Below are positions 21,629-33,385 of a DNA stretch of 64,000 nucleotides, piece after piece (within the stretch, counting starts at the first letter, position 1; the number at the start of each line of letters is the position of its first letter). Below the pieces are notes generated by a model that was given only the letters and a program-made list of their open reading frames with translations, searched no databases and was not told where the DNA came from. The translations under genes were made by a program, and so were the position numbers. This DNA comes from Prostheceraeus crozeri (Eukaryota > Platyhelminthes > Polycladida > Euryleptidae), in the NCBI GenBank assembly GCA_907163375.1, contig CAJQUW010001459.1:1-64000 (forward strand), given 5' to 3'.

Positions 21629-23016
21629 CGAGGGTCAGTCAGAAATTATCCGCACTCTTTCTGTTCTATGTAATTCTTCAATAACATTGTTCACATGTGC
21701 TTAGGTCGTTTGCAATCATAACAATGAATGATATCAAGCCTGTCACAACCCCATTCAGAAGCTATGAAGTGATTTATCGCGATAGCATCAATTGAATACA
21801 ACTTATGATTGATTCACCTAACTACCTGATTGTTCTGTGTTTTGCTAATCTTCCAGTAGTGAGAACGAACGTGTTTACAGCATACGTCTGCACAGTTGAA
21901 GAACAACGGACAGTCGTCCGATTTCTTTGGACTGAAGGAGTTCCTGGTACTGCCATTCATCGCAGACTGCTAACTCAATATGGCGACAATATCATGTCAA
22001 AGAGAAGTGTCTACGAATGGATGGAGAAGTTCAAGAATGGTCGCACGAGTGTTCATCACCAAGGAGGAGCAGGGCGGCCAAGGACATCGACGGGAAATGA
22101 AAACGTTGATCGCGTCAACTCCATGATCATAGAAAACCGACGCCTAACAGTAGAAGATGGTGTCAAAGACTCGAACATCAGTCATGGATCTACGTTTGAG
22201 ATCATCCACGATGAACATGGCTTTCGTAAGGTCTGCGTCAGGTGGGTTCCTAGACAACTGACTGATGTCCATAAGGCAACCCGACTACGCGTCAGTCAAC
22301 TGCACCTTGAACGATACGCAGCTGAGGGTGAAAACTTTCTGCAGCGGATTGTGACTGGGGATGAAACTTGGATCCATTTTTATGAGCCAGAAAGCAAGCG
22401 ACAAAGCATGACATGGAAGCATCCCAATTTTCCAGTGACCAAAAAGTTCAAGACCAAGCCATCAGCAGGCAAGATCATGCTAACGGTTTTCTGGGATTCA
22501 AGAGGGCCGCTGCTTGAACATTACACGGAGCATGGGTCTACCATCAATAGTCAAGCCTACAGTGAGATGCTTTGCAATGAACTCAGACCAGCAATCAGAC
22601 TTCGACGGCGAGGACTTCTTTCGATTGGCGTCATCTTGCTGCAGGACAACGCCTGTTCTCATACTGCGGCTCGAACTGTGGAAACCATTCAGAAGCTTAA
22701 CTTTGAAGTTATGGAGCATCCTCCATATAGCCCAGACCTCGCACCGTCTGATTTTTATCTGTTCGGGCCATTGAAGGAAGATTTGCGCGAACGTCACTTT
22801 TCAAGCGACGAAGAGGTGAAAGATGCGGTACATCAATTGCTGTCCCTTTAAACACCATCCTTCTTCTAAGACGGAATAGATCAACTAATTCATCGGTGGA
22901 CTAAGTGTGTGGGCAATCACGGTGACTACATTGAAAAGTGAACTTGTTTTAACTTCGTTATCCTGCCTGTTTTTTTGTTGTGAATATAGATATTGATAAT
23001 TTTTGACTCACCCTCG
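21629..23016 (+). mobile_element. mariner element (DD34D)
   Basis: Inverted ends cgagggtcagtcagaaatta (left) and the reverse complement cgagggtgagtcaaaaatta (right) are flanked by TA on both sides. Total length about 1.39 kb, normal for mariner. It contains one transposase gene in the forward direction. Confidence 0.92.
21805..22941 (+). pseudogene. mariner transposase, C-terminus cut by in-frame stops
   Basis: The 348-residue open frame starts at ATG 21,805. It has an N-terminal helix-turn-helix region (SKRSVYEWMEKFKNGRTSVHH), the family signature WVPRQLT near residue 145, and the catalytic triad: TGDETW, LLQDNACSHTA and YSPDLAPSDFYLFG. Thirty-four residues lie between the second and third Asp, which identifies mariner (DD34D). 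The frame stops at TAA 22,849-22,851, but the same frame past this stop and a second TAA still reads the usual mariner tail (HRWTKCVGNHGDYIEK) to a TGA at 22,941. The last roughly 30 residues have therefore been lost by mutation. The copy is probably inactive. Confidence 0.9.
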
Positions 23017-25611
23017 TATAATGTATATGATCTGATATATTTTGTTTGATATGTAGATATCGGCACGATGTGTAGAACACTCATAAATAGCACTGTATAA
23101 TATACATAGTGATAAATGCGTGACATGACGATCATTGTCTGACAGAATTACGCCCGACAACTCTGCAAAGAGCGATTTACCGCATGCACATAAAACCATC
23201 TGAATTTACAATTCTCAAAAAGTAGTTGACATCTATGCTTTCTTGAAACTGATGAAACAATTTTTCCGGAAAACGAATCTCTTTGCTAACGATGAATACT
23301 GTAGAAGTACAATGGGTATGCGTTTCCGTCGCAAAGTATTTTTCAATTCTGGGAGCAATTTTATTGACACATGCAATTGGGAGGGAACTTTTGCTTGTTT
23401 AGAAAGCTTTCTACATAGAGTCTCCGATAATGCTCTTAAAAAGAAGAAAATTAAATGGGTGTGCATGTCTGTCAACAACCGATCACCATCGACTAAACTT
23501 AGACTGTTGCTTGCAATTCTGTTGACAGTGTCGTGTCCCGTGAAGATACTGATCATGAACTAATAACGGTCAGTATAACTCGCACACGCATTTAATCCTA
23601 TATGCGCAGGAAACAGAATAGTACCTCTGAACATGTTAAGTGATCAGTTATCTTCGTTCTCATCCCATTGCCTCTTTTGACTGAATAACGGCTGACGATC
23701 GGTTACATTGTCTATTTCAAAAACATAGTATTTTCAGAAAATTGGTTTTCTTAAATAATTAGTCCGACAAGTGTACGCGCGGTACATTAGATTGAAATTA
23801 ATTTGCAGCCGTCTCTTAAATATATTTGAATTTCAGTAAAATTTGCAAGCCAAACTGATGCTATTTTGTTTAATCTCAAATTTTTGAAACTAATACTGCA
23901 CGAGCTGCCATAAAAGTTTTCAAGATTTGAATAGAGCTTTGTGTCTCGTGTGCTGCGAAAATGTGTAATAATAATAAAAATAATAATATCTTTATTGATG
24001 CCAATACAAAAGCGGTATATGACAATGGGCATGGGCGAACCTGCACAGGAGAACATCAAGAGAAATTAGAATACTTCACAAAAGATTTCTGGTACATCAC
24101 CGATTTCCTCTTCTTTGGAAGAAGAGTACGGGAATATCTAACACGACCGGCATTACGCAATTCGAAAAATTGGGACAAAGGATGGGTTTCACGATTTACA
24201 GAGATTTTTCTGATTAATTTTTTACAAGAATTTTCGAGTCTGTCCTTCAAACAAGGGACATGGTAATAATACATATCAAGGTAATTTTCATATCAACTTC
24301 CAATGATTACACACAAATTTCTTTCAAGGAATCTTCAATAGCTATTACAGTTCACCGTTTGATTGTTTCGCTTTCAACGTACAGATGTCATGGATGAAAT
24401 CATCGGCATTCCGTGTTGCTATTGAATTTTTTATCAATTTTTGTCCCAACAAGTTTTGAGTTGCCGCACTAATTTTTTGCATTCATAATACTATCGTTGA
24501 TCCTCTAATTAGTTAGCTTTCATTGAGCCTTTCTAAACTTGATCCTATTGTAATCTTAACCTTAGGTAGGTCAAAGGCTAGGAGGGTCCTTTGTTTTTTC
24601 TAGTACTACAAATGTTTTCATGTGCTCGATGAATGAGTAGCGCATGTTTCAAATTTTACAGTAATTATTATGCATGTCATCGCCTATTGAAGTGGTAGTC
24701 GAGTCATATAGGAATAAGTGAAGTCATGTTAAGATTCCAGATATTCAGATTGGTCATCTAATGTGTCATCAACTGGAAATGGCTACAGTAGAGACTTGTG
24801 CATGCATTGCCTATACAAGGATCGCATGTGACCTAGACAATAGCTACATATAATCGTATGATAATGTTAGAATGGTTCATATTGATCAAGAAATGGCTAT
24901 CAGAATTGGTATGTGTGCCATTCTGTTGTAGTCTTACCAATTAGCGATGGCTGTTGAATTAACAAATGCTATTTTTTTAACTCTGTTGATTAATGAAGGA
25001 TCGCATTAGGCAAGCTGTCTTGAATGGATCTGCCCCGGGTGACCACTTGGTCCCTCTATCTGTATGTCCGTGAAAGTACCAAATTTTTAAAATTATAGTT
25101 GATGTTTTGATTCACATTATATCTGTTACTTTTTGTCTCCAGAATAGTCTAAATTAAAATTTGATGCAATTACATCATTCGTATCTATTTAACTTAATTT
25201 TCTTTTCCACTAAACGTAAGCAACCGTGATAATCTGTTGATATCATCCATAATAATTTTTACGTAAACCATTGTTTTATAGCATAAGTGTCTGATATTTT
25301 CCGCCCAGCTATTGATCAATAAAAAATTTCTGACTAGCTTCATTATTTCCTTGTGAAGGACTGAAGATGAGATTCTGCTAGGCAATGGGAACTTCTCCAT
25401 AACTGCGTCCACTCTGAAGTCAGATTCTCTAATACTTGGATCCTGAGGATCGTTTATGGCATACAGCCATATGAACCGTGGTCCTATACTGAAACTACAA
25501 GATCCATTTATGCTTTTACAAGTACAGTAGACTAGTATGGAGGTCATGCTTGTAATGGATGATAGTGATCAGACGTGACTTGCATGTATTGCCTGTTTGC
25601 AAACCCCACCT
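23017..25611. other. Long gene-poor stretch
   Basis: I see no transposon ends, domains or RNA genes here. A reverse open frame at 25,194-25,547 (117 codons, from an ATG) contains no motif I recognise. It could be an exon or chance. An A/T run of aataat units lies near 23,969. Confidence 0.35.
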
Positions 25612-25815
25612 CGTGGTCTCCGTGGCACAGTGGTTAAGTGCTTGGCGTCGCGATCTTCTGGTCGACAGGTTGAGCCCCGAAAGTGTCATTGGAAGTCGTC
25701 AAGAAGGGCATCCGGAATGTAAGATTACAGCGCTCCAGATTAAAATCTGACTATGTCAGCACCGTCCAAGCCCCCACTATGAGGTAGTAGTGACGTTAAA
25801 ACATTCAACCACCTA
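25612..25815 (+). mobile_element. tRNA-derived SINE
   Basis: The head has RNA polymerase III promoter boxes: A box tggcacagtgg at 25,623 and a B box-like ggttgagcccc at 25,668, spaced as in a tRNA. A body follows with agaagggcatccgg, a phrase found in several invertebrate SINE families, and a tail tgacgttaaaacattcaacc. The fold lacks a proper acceptor stem and 3' end, so it is not a functional tRNA gene. Confidence 0.75.
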
Positions 25816-26144
25816 CTGTCATCTTCATATTGAACTAACCATCTGTCATGCTGATGACTGCGCTTGATAAGCTGAAGCTCATTGACTCGTGACGTATGTT
25901 TGAGGAAACAATGGATTTAGTTCCATAGCTTGATCTCGATCTTATGAATGTTATACATACAATTTTCGGGAAACATGAAGCAATTGTAAGAAGCTGCGTA
26001 TAAATTATGCGTAACACAACAGGTGTACGCATCATTTTTGTAGTAGGCCTATTTTGTCTTAGCACAACATAACATTATTCACCATAGTCACAATTATTTT
26101 CTGCGATTTATAATCAGAAAATGCGCTTCTGAGTATGATGATTC
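25816..26144. other. No feature recognised
   Basis: A/T-rich sequence without identifiable ends or domains. Confidence 0.3.
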
Positions 26145-26495
26145 GACGAAGAAAGTGAAATCCTTCGCGCCAATATCAGAGGCGAAGTTGAAGAGAAATT
26201 TTCGATCGACGATCCAGATGCTGTTGTGCGAGATAATGAGGAACCCAGCGACCACAAGTTTTCCTCGTCTTGAGCTCTTCAGTGAAACACTTATCGAACG
26301 GACTTCTCCGAAACACCCAATCCTGATGATAATTCTTCGACTGTCTAACGACGATCATTGGACATCTCCTTCACTGTCTGAAACGTTTCCGGAACCACTG
26401 GAGTGAGCGGTCTTCCATAGCGAAAATGATCCGCCGTTGAGTTCTCATCAGTCGTGAATCGTGATGCCCATATTCGAACTGTTCTTTTTTTTACA
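26145..26495 (-). pseudogene. Decayed mariner-like transposase fragment
   Basis: The reverse strand, read from about 26,490, gives a stretch resembling the mariner N-terminal half: YGRPLTPVVPETFQTVKEM and DRR, a stop, TVEELSSGLGVSEKSV, further stops, then KTCGRWVPHYLAQQ, which matches the WVPRxLT signature. Several stops and frame changes are present. The catalytic domain is not seen. It differs from the better-preserved mariner at 21.6 kb, so it is a separate, older insertion. Confidence 0.55.
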
Positions 26496-26816
26496 GCATG
26501 CTTTTGAGAGTTGCTCTAATTGTCTGACATGTTATCTCTGCACAGATAGGGCTCAAACTACGCATCGTAATTTATTGGCTGTATAATTTTGTGTGATCAG
26601 TAACTGGTGGCAAAAATGCCGGTACATCATGTGTATGCATCAAGAAGATGACGGCAATAGATTTCACGGAAAACATGTTCACTTCAGTCCGATTAAAAAT
26701 AGACTGCACGCATTTCAAGCATAAATGCAGTCTTAATTCGAAAATAAATCAATCAATGATTATGGTTGCATTGCTACATCACAGTAGCTAACTCGTGGAA
26801 GTCGTGTTTAAGTTAA
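26496..26816. other. No gene; flank of the composite hAT-like element
   Basis: No recognised features. Confidence 0.3.
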
Positions 26817-27095
26817 CAGGGTTTCCGCGCTCCTGGAAAGTCCTGGAATTTTGAAAACGGTTTTCCAGGCCTCTGGAAACTCCTGGAATTTTGAGTTTTT
26901 ACCTAACCTCCTGGAAACTCCTGGAATTTTATGATTATTAGTAGATAAATGAGGGCATCTCTGCTTCTCTACTAATGAATTCATTTACATTCTTAGTTTT
27001 GTAGTAAAAGAATCTTTCAGCTATGCATCCTAAGGACGTTGTTATCAAAGTCATGTGCTTCAGGAAATTTGATTAACGCCCTTTTTTATTACAGT

Positions 27096-27166
27096 AGTAG
27101 TATAGGGTATGACATCCGGCGCATCGCTTCGCTCGCACTGGATGTTACACCTTGCGAGATTTCAAA
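27096..27166 (+). repeat. Polinton left terminal inverted repeat
   Basis: 71 bp, matches 37,233-37,303 in inverse orientation with three transitions. It contains catccggcgcatcgc and cttgcgagatttcaaa. Confidence 0.93.
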
Positions 27167-27350
27167 AATTTGCGATGAGTTATGATGATAAATAGGATTC
27201 ATACGTGGTTCATGGGCAATTCTTTTATTTGAAGCAAATTTTTCAAGATTGTGTTTATAAATTACAGGCATTTTTTAGGAATAAATTTGACTTTTGGGAA
27301 AAAGTATTTACGTTTATGATTAAGATTTACGTGTGTGAATGGACAACAAC

Positions 27351-27570
27351 CGCGTGATTACTTTACTAATTTCTGTTGCACTTGATCTATTGCGCCAAGC
27401 AGTGTGTGATGTATTTTAATTTCTTTAATTTGAATTTTCTGCTGATTCATCTTCAACGCCGTTTTAAGAGCATTCAATTGAACTTTAAGAACATCTAACT
27501 GATTTTTAACAGCATCTAACTGTTCTTTATTTCCTTTATAATTTTTCTTTAATTCATTTTCTAAATTGAT
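27351..27570 (-). pseudogene. Coiled-coil fragment
   Basis: A reverse-strand open stretch of about 70 codons lacks an upstream ATG because a TGA precedes it. It has a clear heptad pattern (QLDAVKNQLDVLKVQLNALK) and ends QQKLVK before a TAA. It may be a broken distal part of the neighbouring fibre-like gene or a separate stalk protein. The function is unknown. Confidence 0.4.
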
Positions 27571-27686
27571 TTTAAGAGTTCATTTTATCAACTTTTCAGT
27601 TGTATTTCAGTTGTTTTGTGTTGTTTTCAGTTGTATCTGATGTTTATTTTTAATGACTGCAGATTTTAACTTTATAGATAGTAATA

Positions 27687-28046
27687 TTAAAATTTTTGAT
27701 TGTTCTGAAATTTTTTAAAAAGTTTTGCTATATTTACTTCTAGCTCTCTATCCTTTTTATCAAGTTTTAATAATTTTTCGTTTAATGATTTGTCATTAAG
27801 TTTAAGCAACTTCAATTCATTCATCAGTGGAACCAAAACATCGTTTATATATATTTCTTTTAAGTCATTGATTTGTGTATCAACATATTGTTTATTCGTT
27901 AACTCTGTATTTTGTTGCGGAAGAATAGAAAGATGCAATGGACCAGACAAAACGTCTCCAGTTTTCATGATATAATTTTCTATTTCTATTTCTGATTCAC
28001 GATTATTCGGGATATATGCACCTCCACGAACATTTGGTAACATCAT
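27687..28046 (-). CDS. Tail-fibre-like trimeric stalk protein
   Basis: 119 residues, intact, starting at an ATG preceded by the A-rich leader gttaaaaa. Residues 26-58 read MKTGDVLSGPLHL...NTELTNKQYVDTQI, a pattern familiar from phage tail fibres and some Polinton-like elements (MTGxLxM..N...D.VNKxYVD). The C-terminal half is a Leu/Lys/Glu-rich predicted coiled coil. By analogy it could form a trimeric virion fibre that contacts host cells. It is the last reverse-strand gene before the left end and diverges from the zinc-finger gene across a 91-bp gap. The assignment rests on motif resemblance only. Confidence 0.6.
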   Translation of the reverse strand: MMLPNVRGGAYIPNNRESEIEIENYIMKTGDVLSGPLHLSILPQQNTELTNKQYVDTQINDLKEIYINDVLVPLMNELKLLKLNDKSLNEKLLKLDKKDRELEVNIAKLFKKFQNNQKF

Positions 28047-28137
28047 TTTTTAACAATAAAAGATGTCATGGAAATAAAAATAAAAATTATTTTCTCATGG
28101 AAATAAAAAATAATTTTTTCTCACATGAAAATAAAAA
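28047..28137. promoter_or_regulatory. Divergent intergenic region with short direct repeats
   Basis: Between the fibre-like (reverse) and zinc-finger (forward) genes the phrase catg(g)aaataaaaa recurs three times, interspersed with ttattttctca. It is the only stretch in this part of the element that could serve as a bidirectional promoter. This is inferred from position. Confidence 0.4.
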
Positions 28138-28614
28138 ATGGAAATGACTCAAATTTGTCAAGTTTGTAATATGCGTTTTACAAATCAAGCGTTATTATAT
28201 TCACATATGAAATATGCACCATGTGGTCAACTTAAAGAACAATCTCAACAAAATATGCAACCTATGTCAAGTATGCAACAATTGATACCCATGACATATA
28301 AGCAATACATTCGTCAATCACAACAATTAAAAAATTTGTTTATACCTCAACAAGGTCAAAATATGCAACCTGTTCAAGAAATTCAACCTATGTCAAATAT
28401 TCATCAATCACAACATTTGGTTTAGCAATACCTAATAGATTAACAAATAATGATACATTAAAATGTTTAAAATCTGGAATTGATGATGAAAGAAATGCCT
28501 TGAAAAAAGCAACAGCAATAAAATCTAGTGCCAAATCTACATTAGCTGAAGCAAAACAAACAATTGAAGATAAAAAACCAATAATAAACGGTGTGAGTCC
28601 TATAATTAATTAAT
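28138..28614 (+). pseudogene. Zinc-finger, Gln/Met-rich protein with frameshift
   Basis: The ATG at 28,138 follows aaataaaaa. The N-terminus has CQVCNMRFTNQALLYSHMKY, a C2H2-type finger (C-x2-C, Phe, Leu, His) with a further Cys where the second His would lie. A Gln/Met-rich linker follows. The first frame stops at 28,425. A +1 frame from about 28,416 continues without stops (FGLAIPNRLTNND...SPIIN) to TAA near 28,614, so one indel probably split the gene. A nucleic-acid-binding role is likely from the finger. It is the only forward gene in the element. Confidence 0.5.
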
Positions 28615-28685
28615 TATATTTTTAGATATAAATGTTAGATACAAATTTTTTAGATGTAAAATAATTTTTTTAGATATAATAAATA

Positions 28686-31600
28686 TTACTCCCACGTAGC
28701 ATCATCATCATCAAATAAATTACTCTCAGCGAAGATTGTTTGAAATATTTCAGCTTGAATATCTTCTCCGTTATGAGGTAGCATAATTTCATTTTCATCA
28801 GGTGCTTGACGTTTAAGAATATTTATTTGACCAGAAAATTTTTTTCTTCAGTATTATTATTTTTATCAGGAGTACTAATTCCAGTTTCTAAAGATCTTTT
28901 CCATGGTTTAGTAACTGTAGTCGATGATGTTTTGCCCGAATATAATTTTAGAAAATCTTCTACTTTTACTCTATCTTGTGAATATCCTTTAAATGTTCTC
29001 TTTTCGCTAAGTCTTCCTTGTTCATCTACACTAATACAGTTTTTTACTTTAGGTGCAATAAACATTGCAAAAATAATTCCACTATTTCCATAATCATTTT
29101 TTCCTTGACACAATTCTACCCCAACATATCCAGCAGCATCTAATTTATTGAAGAGTCCATTAGAAATGTATATTGAATCAGTGTTTTTTACAATTAATGG
29201 AAAACCACAATTAAATGCGCCATCTTCTGTTTCAATATCATAAACATATTGTGGTTTATTATTTAAATATCTTACAGTGGTAACATTTTTGGTAATATTA
29301 TTTTTAACTTGACACGCATTAAAGCATAATGGTTTATCTTGTCTTTCGTTTACTACCAAATTAATACCTAGAGATGATGCCAAATTGTATAAACCACTAA
29401 AGGTTTCTTTATTTTTCTGTGTAAAACGAATAAATTTTGTATATTTACTTGTAAAAAAAGATTTCTTGTCCCCATCTGCTGCATAAAATCCAACAAAGAA
29501 CCAATATCTAATATTATATTCAGCATTTAGAATATAATAAGGAACACGTTTTTCTTTAAAGTGATTATAATAATTTTCACTAAAGTATATAGCATATTGT
29601 TTTGGATTTTGAAAATTAAGTTTGTATACACTAGATGATCTCATTGTATCATATATTTTACAATCATTGTTATAAACTTCATTAATATATGTTTTTAATT
29701 TAATTAAGAGGTTAAGGTCTTGGTTATTTAAAGTACAACAATATTTGACTCCTGATTTATAATTATAGATTCCAGCAGAACCATCTCCTAAAAAGAACCC
29801 TTCTATAAATGCTCGCCTACATATTAAATTAGGTGGATCATTAACATAAATATCACTTACAATTTGTTCGAATATGATTGTATTGTTGTGTAAAAATAAT
29901 TTATTATGTAGTAAATTTGTTCCTATATTTAATTCTTGTGGCTTTATTTCATTACCTGTTTCATCTAGCAATGAATGATCTTCAGTAACATCTACTATTC
30001 CCATTTTTGTTCTTATTCGATAAATACTTTTATTTGTAAAATGTCTAATAACTTTTTTACTTTACTCCATCCATTATGAGTATAGATTTCTAAATTATCA
30101 ACTAATGAAATTTCTTTCATATCACCATTAATTTCAAACGGATTGATTTCATAGTTGTTTGCAATACTATCTATTCTAGAAATAAATAATGAATTATTCT
30201 TTCTCAATATTACAGACGTGTCAGCTGTTACTGAATCTGTATAATGAATGTATATTTCGTTGAAACATTAATTTCTAAAATAAAGTTATTCATGATTCTT
30301 CTAGAGTGAGAAAGAATAAAAGAACCTAAGTGTGATGGCATGAATGACGTCTTCCCATCTTTTACAATATTAGCTTTAAGAAATTCATCAACTTCCATTT
30401 CTACTTCCGCTAAATATTGTTCATTTAATTTTTTATAATCTTTTAATTCTTGTGTAAAATTTTTTTCCAGTGTACTTCCATTCCATAAATGATATTTGGT
30501 GGTTGTGTCTTTTTGTACGGTTTTGCCATATAATGAATTCATTAATGATTTAATTAACTCATCACCTACAGTATTTCCTTCTTTTTGTATTTTTTTCTCA
30601 AATTAAAAAGTTTGTCAATATATTTTCGAAATGGTGAAACTTGATAATTTTTTTCATAAATTATACCTTCATTAATATGTAAGATTTTTCCACCACATCT
30701 AACAATTTCTTGTATGTCTACAGAAGTTAATACATCATAACATACACCATTTCTAAACCTGATTACTTTTACATGAGAATTATTAATTTGATTTTTAACT
30801 TTTATCTTTTATAGGAACTGGTTGAAAAAACATATCATTCGGATATTGAAACACAACTGTAAATATTCCAGTTTTAGGTCTAAATGTTTGAGTATTAAAT
30901 TTATATACTATTTCTTGCTCTTCTTCTTGACGAAATTTTTTAGCTGATACAGATTTAGGGTATTCTGAATTTTCATCATACATAGCTAGCTGATGGATAT
31001 AAAGATGTTGCATCAAAAGCCATTAGAAATTCATTCTTTTGTTCAAGTAGTTGATTTGAAATTTTTTTACAAATTTCAGTTTTATCTCCTAAATGTCGAT
31101 GCTGTTTCATTAAATCTATTAAATTACTTCCAGGTAAATACTGTTTTAATATCGGTAACAAGATGTTACAAAATGGAGATATGTATTTTCTTATATTTGC
31201 TGACACCCTTCCACCTTTAACAGATTTTCTAATATAATTTATAGCCCACAAATCTATATGAGAATGAATATTTATATTGTCATTTTGTACGCTTTTCATC
31301 CAACCGTTAAATGTTAAAGCGGAGGATGTTAAATTAGTAGTTATATCTTCACCAACTAAATCTCGCATAACATTATTATATTTGTAGACACAAAAAGCTA
31401 AAGACAGAATATCGTTAACTAAATATGGTCTCCATTCATTTTCTTTTTCTTTATAATTTTTATGTGTTATGTCTCCAATTTCATAATTTAATTTACACAC
31501 ATTGGTAGGAATTTTAAAATTCTCACACCATTTAGAAAGACTTGTTTTTACATGTTGATAACTACATTTCATTATAATAGTTTCAAGTGCTAATTTACCT

Positions 31601-33079
31601 AGAGGTGAATTTTTTTTCATATTGTTTTTAAATCTAAAAGATTTTTGAATATATCTACTAACACATTCAGTTGTATAAGGATTTTGTAATGAAGCAGTTA
31701 ATATTCCTCTTGAAGTTTTAAGAGGCGGTTTAGATAATTTAAAATTAGCTTTTATCGGAAAATAGGAATCAAAACCTGATGAATTGTGAGCTATTAAAGT
31801 TACTTTCGAATAATTAAATTTTCCAATAGTTTTAAAAAATTGATGTATTGGACATTCATCATCCTCAGTTCTCGTAAATATTTTCACACAATTTTGAAGT
31901 TTATTCAATTCTAATTCAGTTATATTATTATACTCATTAATTTGTTTTTTAAGTTTTTTAATTTCATCTTCACCTTTTGATCGTTTAATTTTAATCATAT
32001 CACTTAACAAACGTGTTTCTAATTCTTTCAATCTTTGTTTCGGTAAGCAACATATAAATTTATTAAAATTAATAGCTCCTACAGCATAAGGAATAGGATG
32101 AGCTGTTGAACAGTTAGGATCAAGAAAAGTTTCGAGATCCCAAATATATGTTGAACTATAGTCAATTTTTTTCTTTGTTATGATTTTATTTGGACGCGTT
32201 GTTAGATTGTCATCAGTAACTGTTTTATATATTGGTTTGAAATTATTTTCAATTTCTCTAATAGCTTTTAATTTATGAGATTTATTAATTAAACAATAGT
32301 GTCCAATTGTTGAACCTTCGTGAAAATAGTTGTAATAAACATAATTATGAAACGTTTCAATTCCTCTAGGATTTAAATGAAGATTCGAAGGACTGTAATA
32401 CTGAACACTTTCTCCAAAAAATGTATTCAACTGAGAAAATTTGCAGTTTGACATTACTCCTGTTCTAGATGTGGCTTTCTCTTTATATAAAAAATTATTA
32501 AACATTTTTTCATCATTTCTCCTTGTTCTTCATTAAAACCTCGTAAAACATAACATTTAATAAAACAAAAATCTTCAGAAGGAATATAACAAAATTCACC
32601 GAAATATTCTTTGATTCTATATTTCATATTAATACCTGCACCTCTATGTGATCTTTGTACTAGCTTCATTCCAAAATTTTCATATTTAATATTACCTGTA
32701 AAAATCCATTCATGACTATCTGATTTCTCATCCAGATTGGAAAACCATGTTTCAAATGATTTTTATTATAGAAGGTTGCGTAAAAATTTTGAATCATATT
32801 TTCCTGATCTTTAATAACTTTTCCAAGTCAATTAATAATTTTACCATTTGCTAAAAGTTTCCGCATATCATTTACTACATTAGTAAAAAGTTCATTTTCA
32901 TGCGTAATTTCGTTCGGATTAAACAGATTCAATAGATCGTCACCAAGTCTATCGTTAGAGAACTTCTGTATCGTCACTTCTGTTTCTTTAATGAAGCAAT
33001 TTCTTCATCAAATTCTACAATTTTTTTTTATTAATTCATCAATAACAGGTTTCGTACCTTTATTCATCTTACAATTCAT
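28686..33079 (-). pseudogene. Protein-primed family-B DNA polymerase (Polinton PolB), frameshifted, with intein
   Basis: The likely start is the ATG at 33,079, preceded by tttaaaaaat. The 3'-5' exonuclease domain shows WDLETFLDP and AHNSSGFDSYF (32.1-31.8 kb). Palm motif A is DATSLYPSA (about 31.0 kb), motif B is MNSLYGK (30.54 kb), and motif C is split by an intein at 29,183-30,234. The C-terminal part resumes with TDSIYISNGLF and ends near 28,686 (DDDDATWE). Without the intein the length is about 1,100 codons, normal for Polinton polymerases, which replicate linear protein-primed genomes. I see frame changes near 33.04, 32.5, 30.98, 30.8, 30.6, 30.24, 30.05 and 28.85 kb, several within A or T runs. 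These could be real decay or assembly indels. Confidence 0.88.
29183..30234 (-). other. Intein with LAGLIDADG homing endonuclease, inserted at PolB motif C
   Basis: The upstream extein ends in YTD and is followed by a Ser, the intein's first residue (SVTADTSVILRKNNS, block A). Block B is VDVTEDHSLLDE with the T-x2-H motif. Two LAGLIDADG-type helices are GFFLGDGSAG and VGFYAADGDK, each keeping the acidic residue. Block F is YVYDIETEDGAF, and block G is LIVKN followed by Thr as the first residue of the downstream extein (TDSIYIS). The length is about 350 codons. The penultimate His is replaced by Lys. The insertion lies within the YxDTDS metal-binding motif, the site used by several viral and archaeal PolB inteins. 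One frame change lies in an A run near 30,050. Confidence 0.9.
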
Positions 33080-33169
33080 ATTTTTTAAAGAAAATTATGA
33101 TTTTTTTATTCAAAAGAAATTATGATTTTTTGTTCAAAAAGAAATTATGATTTTTTATTCAAAAAGAAA
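33080..33169. repeat. Short tandem repeat, about 29-bp unit
   Basis: aaagaaattatgatttttt with ttcaaa recurs about three and a half times between the 71-codon gene and the PolB start. It may include the PolB promoter. Confidence 0.6.
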
Positions 33170-33385
33170 TTATGATTTTATTTTAAAATCTGAAATAAAT
33201 AAAGGTATATTCAATTGTTGTAATGTTTTTAAATCATAAACTGTTAAATGTTCTTTATTAATTAACCACCATAAGTTATTGTATGCTAATAATACTCTGA
33301 AACTTCTTAAACAAACTGGAAAATTCCTTGTTCTTTCATAACTTTTTATTCCGTGTTTTATTTTATAATCTTTGACAAATTCCAT
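33170..33385 (-). CDS. Small protein of unknown function
   Basis: 71 residues from an ATG (MEFVKDYKIKH), basic N-terminal third, then VLLAYNNLWWLINKEH and an Ile/Leu-rich end. It lies between the ATPase and PolB genes on the same strand. It lacks the A-run leader seen at other starts in the element. I do not recognise it. Its position suggests an element gene rather than host sequence. Confidence 0.4.
   Translation of the reverse strand: MEFVKDYKIKHGIKSYERTRNFPVCLRSFRVLLAYNNLWWLINKEHLTVYDLKTLQQLNIPLFISDFKIKS

Noticed and set aside
25194-25547. Reverse open frame of 117 codons as a host exon
   Set aside because: Reads plausibly but has no recognisable motif or convincing splice sites. Mentioned only inside the gene-poor stretch.
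25612-25700. Functional tRNA gene
   Set aside because: A and B boxes are present, but no proper acceptor stem or cloverleaf, and the sequence runs into a SINE body.
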